A stretch of DNA of 53,899 nt from Pseudopedobacter sp. (GTDB lineage: Bacteria > Bacteroidota > Bacteroidia > Sphingobacteriales > Sphingobacteriaceae), in assembly GCA_014378105.1 (NCBI GenBank), contig JACMOI010000176.1, positions 1 through 53,899 on the forward strand, read 5' to 3'. Under the pieces are notes generated by a model that saw only the letters and a list, made by a program, of their open reading frames with translations, did not search any database and was not told where the DNA came from. Shown piece by piece: positions 53,871 to 53,899 of the stretch. A program made the translations under genes and the position numbers. The stretch's first letter is position 1. Each line of letters opens with the position of its first letter.

Positions 53871-53899
53871 ATGAAAACAATTAAATCAATATATCTCAT
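53871..53899 (+). CDS. partial gene, start only; likely an outer membrane efflux protein
   Basis: An ATG directly after the pump stop begins MKTIKSIYL and runs off the window. The Lys-rich start fits an export signal. By position, a TolC-like channel is expected, but nothing in these nine codons proves it. Confidence 0.4.

Overview
The window looks like a chromosomal segment of a Bacteroidota species, most likely Sphingobacteriaceae (Pedobacter-like). The DNA is AT-rich. Upstream regions carry the Bacteroidota promoter signature (TTG, 19-20 bases, then TAnnTTTG), and Shine-Dalgarno sequences are absent. Gene content fits: M61 peptidase, hybrid kinases, a fadNAE-type operon, DUF72, DUF721 beside recF, and dabAB. 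No tRNA, rRNA, CRISPR array, intact insertion sequence or phage gene was seen.

Layout. 0.4-6.3 kb is housekeeping: an unrecognised TIM-barrel-like protein, a DUF721/DciA-like gene overlapping recF, a membrane-anchored TPR protein, ribH, a 39-residue lipoprotein gene, a LolA-like periplasmic protein and a YtxJ-like thiol protein. 6.4-11.4 kb is an AT-rich accessory island: one Cys-rich surface lipoprotein and three beta-barrel-like exported proteins, two of them paralogous. It is bracketed on the left by a decayed 3' end of an osmC-like gene and on the right by a REP-like element and the intact osmC gene. 12.2-21.6 kb holds lipA, an ECF sigma/anti-sigma pair, a PNPOx-like protein, NAD(P)HX repair, a small protein next to a decayed nucleotidyltransferase, uvrA, a PhnB-like protein and a DUF72 protein. 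21.9-25.7 kb encodes the two-gene DabB-DabA inorganic carbon transporter, followed by a small gene broken by a stop codon. 26.3-28.9 kb has a lytic transglycosylase and an RluB-type pseudouridine synthase with a long repetitive charged N-terminus.

29-35.4 kb is a beta-oxidation operon (MarR regulator, fadN, fadA, fadE) read leftward. A 28-base palindrome overlaps its promoter, and inverted repeats fill two of its intergenic gaps. 35.6-42.8 kb is a six-gene signalling cluster: two hybrid histidine kinases, two stand-alone receiver proteins, CheR and a receiver-less CheB. There is no CheA, CheW or chemoreceptor. 42.9-46.4 kb holds ggt and a long-chain acyl-CoA ligase, with two palindromes upstream of the ligase. 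46.7-49.1 kb has a small outer-membrane-like protein and an M61 PDZ peptidase. 49.2-53.9 kb is a MarR-RND efflux operon (adaptor, pump and the first bases of a third gene).

Links between genes. The acyl-CoA ligase and the fadNAE-type operon together cover fatty acid activation and beta-oxidation, each with its own palindromic control region. The two MarR genes each lead the operon they probably control. The least understood parts are the osmC-flanked island and the kinase/CheR/CheB cluster. No whole new system could be proven from sequence alone.
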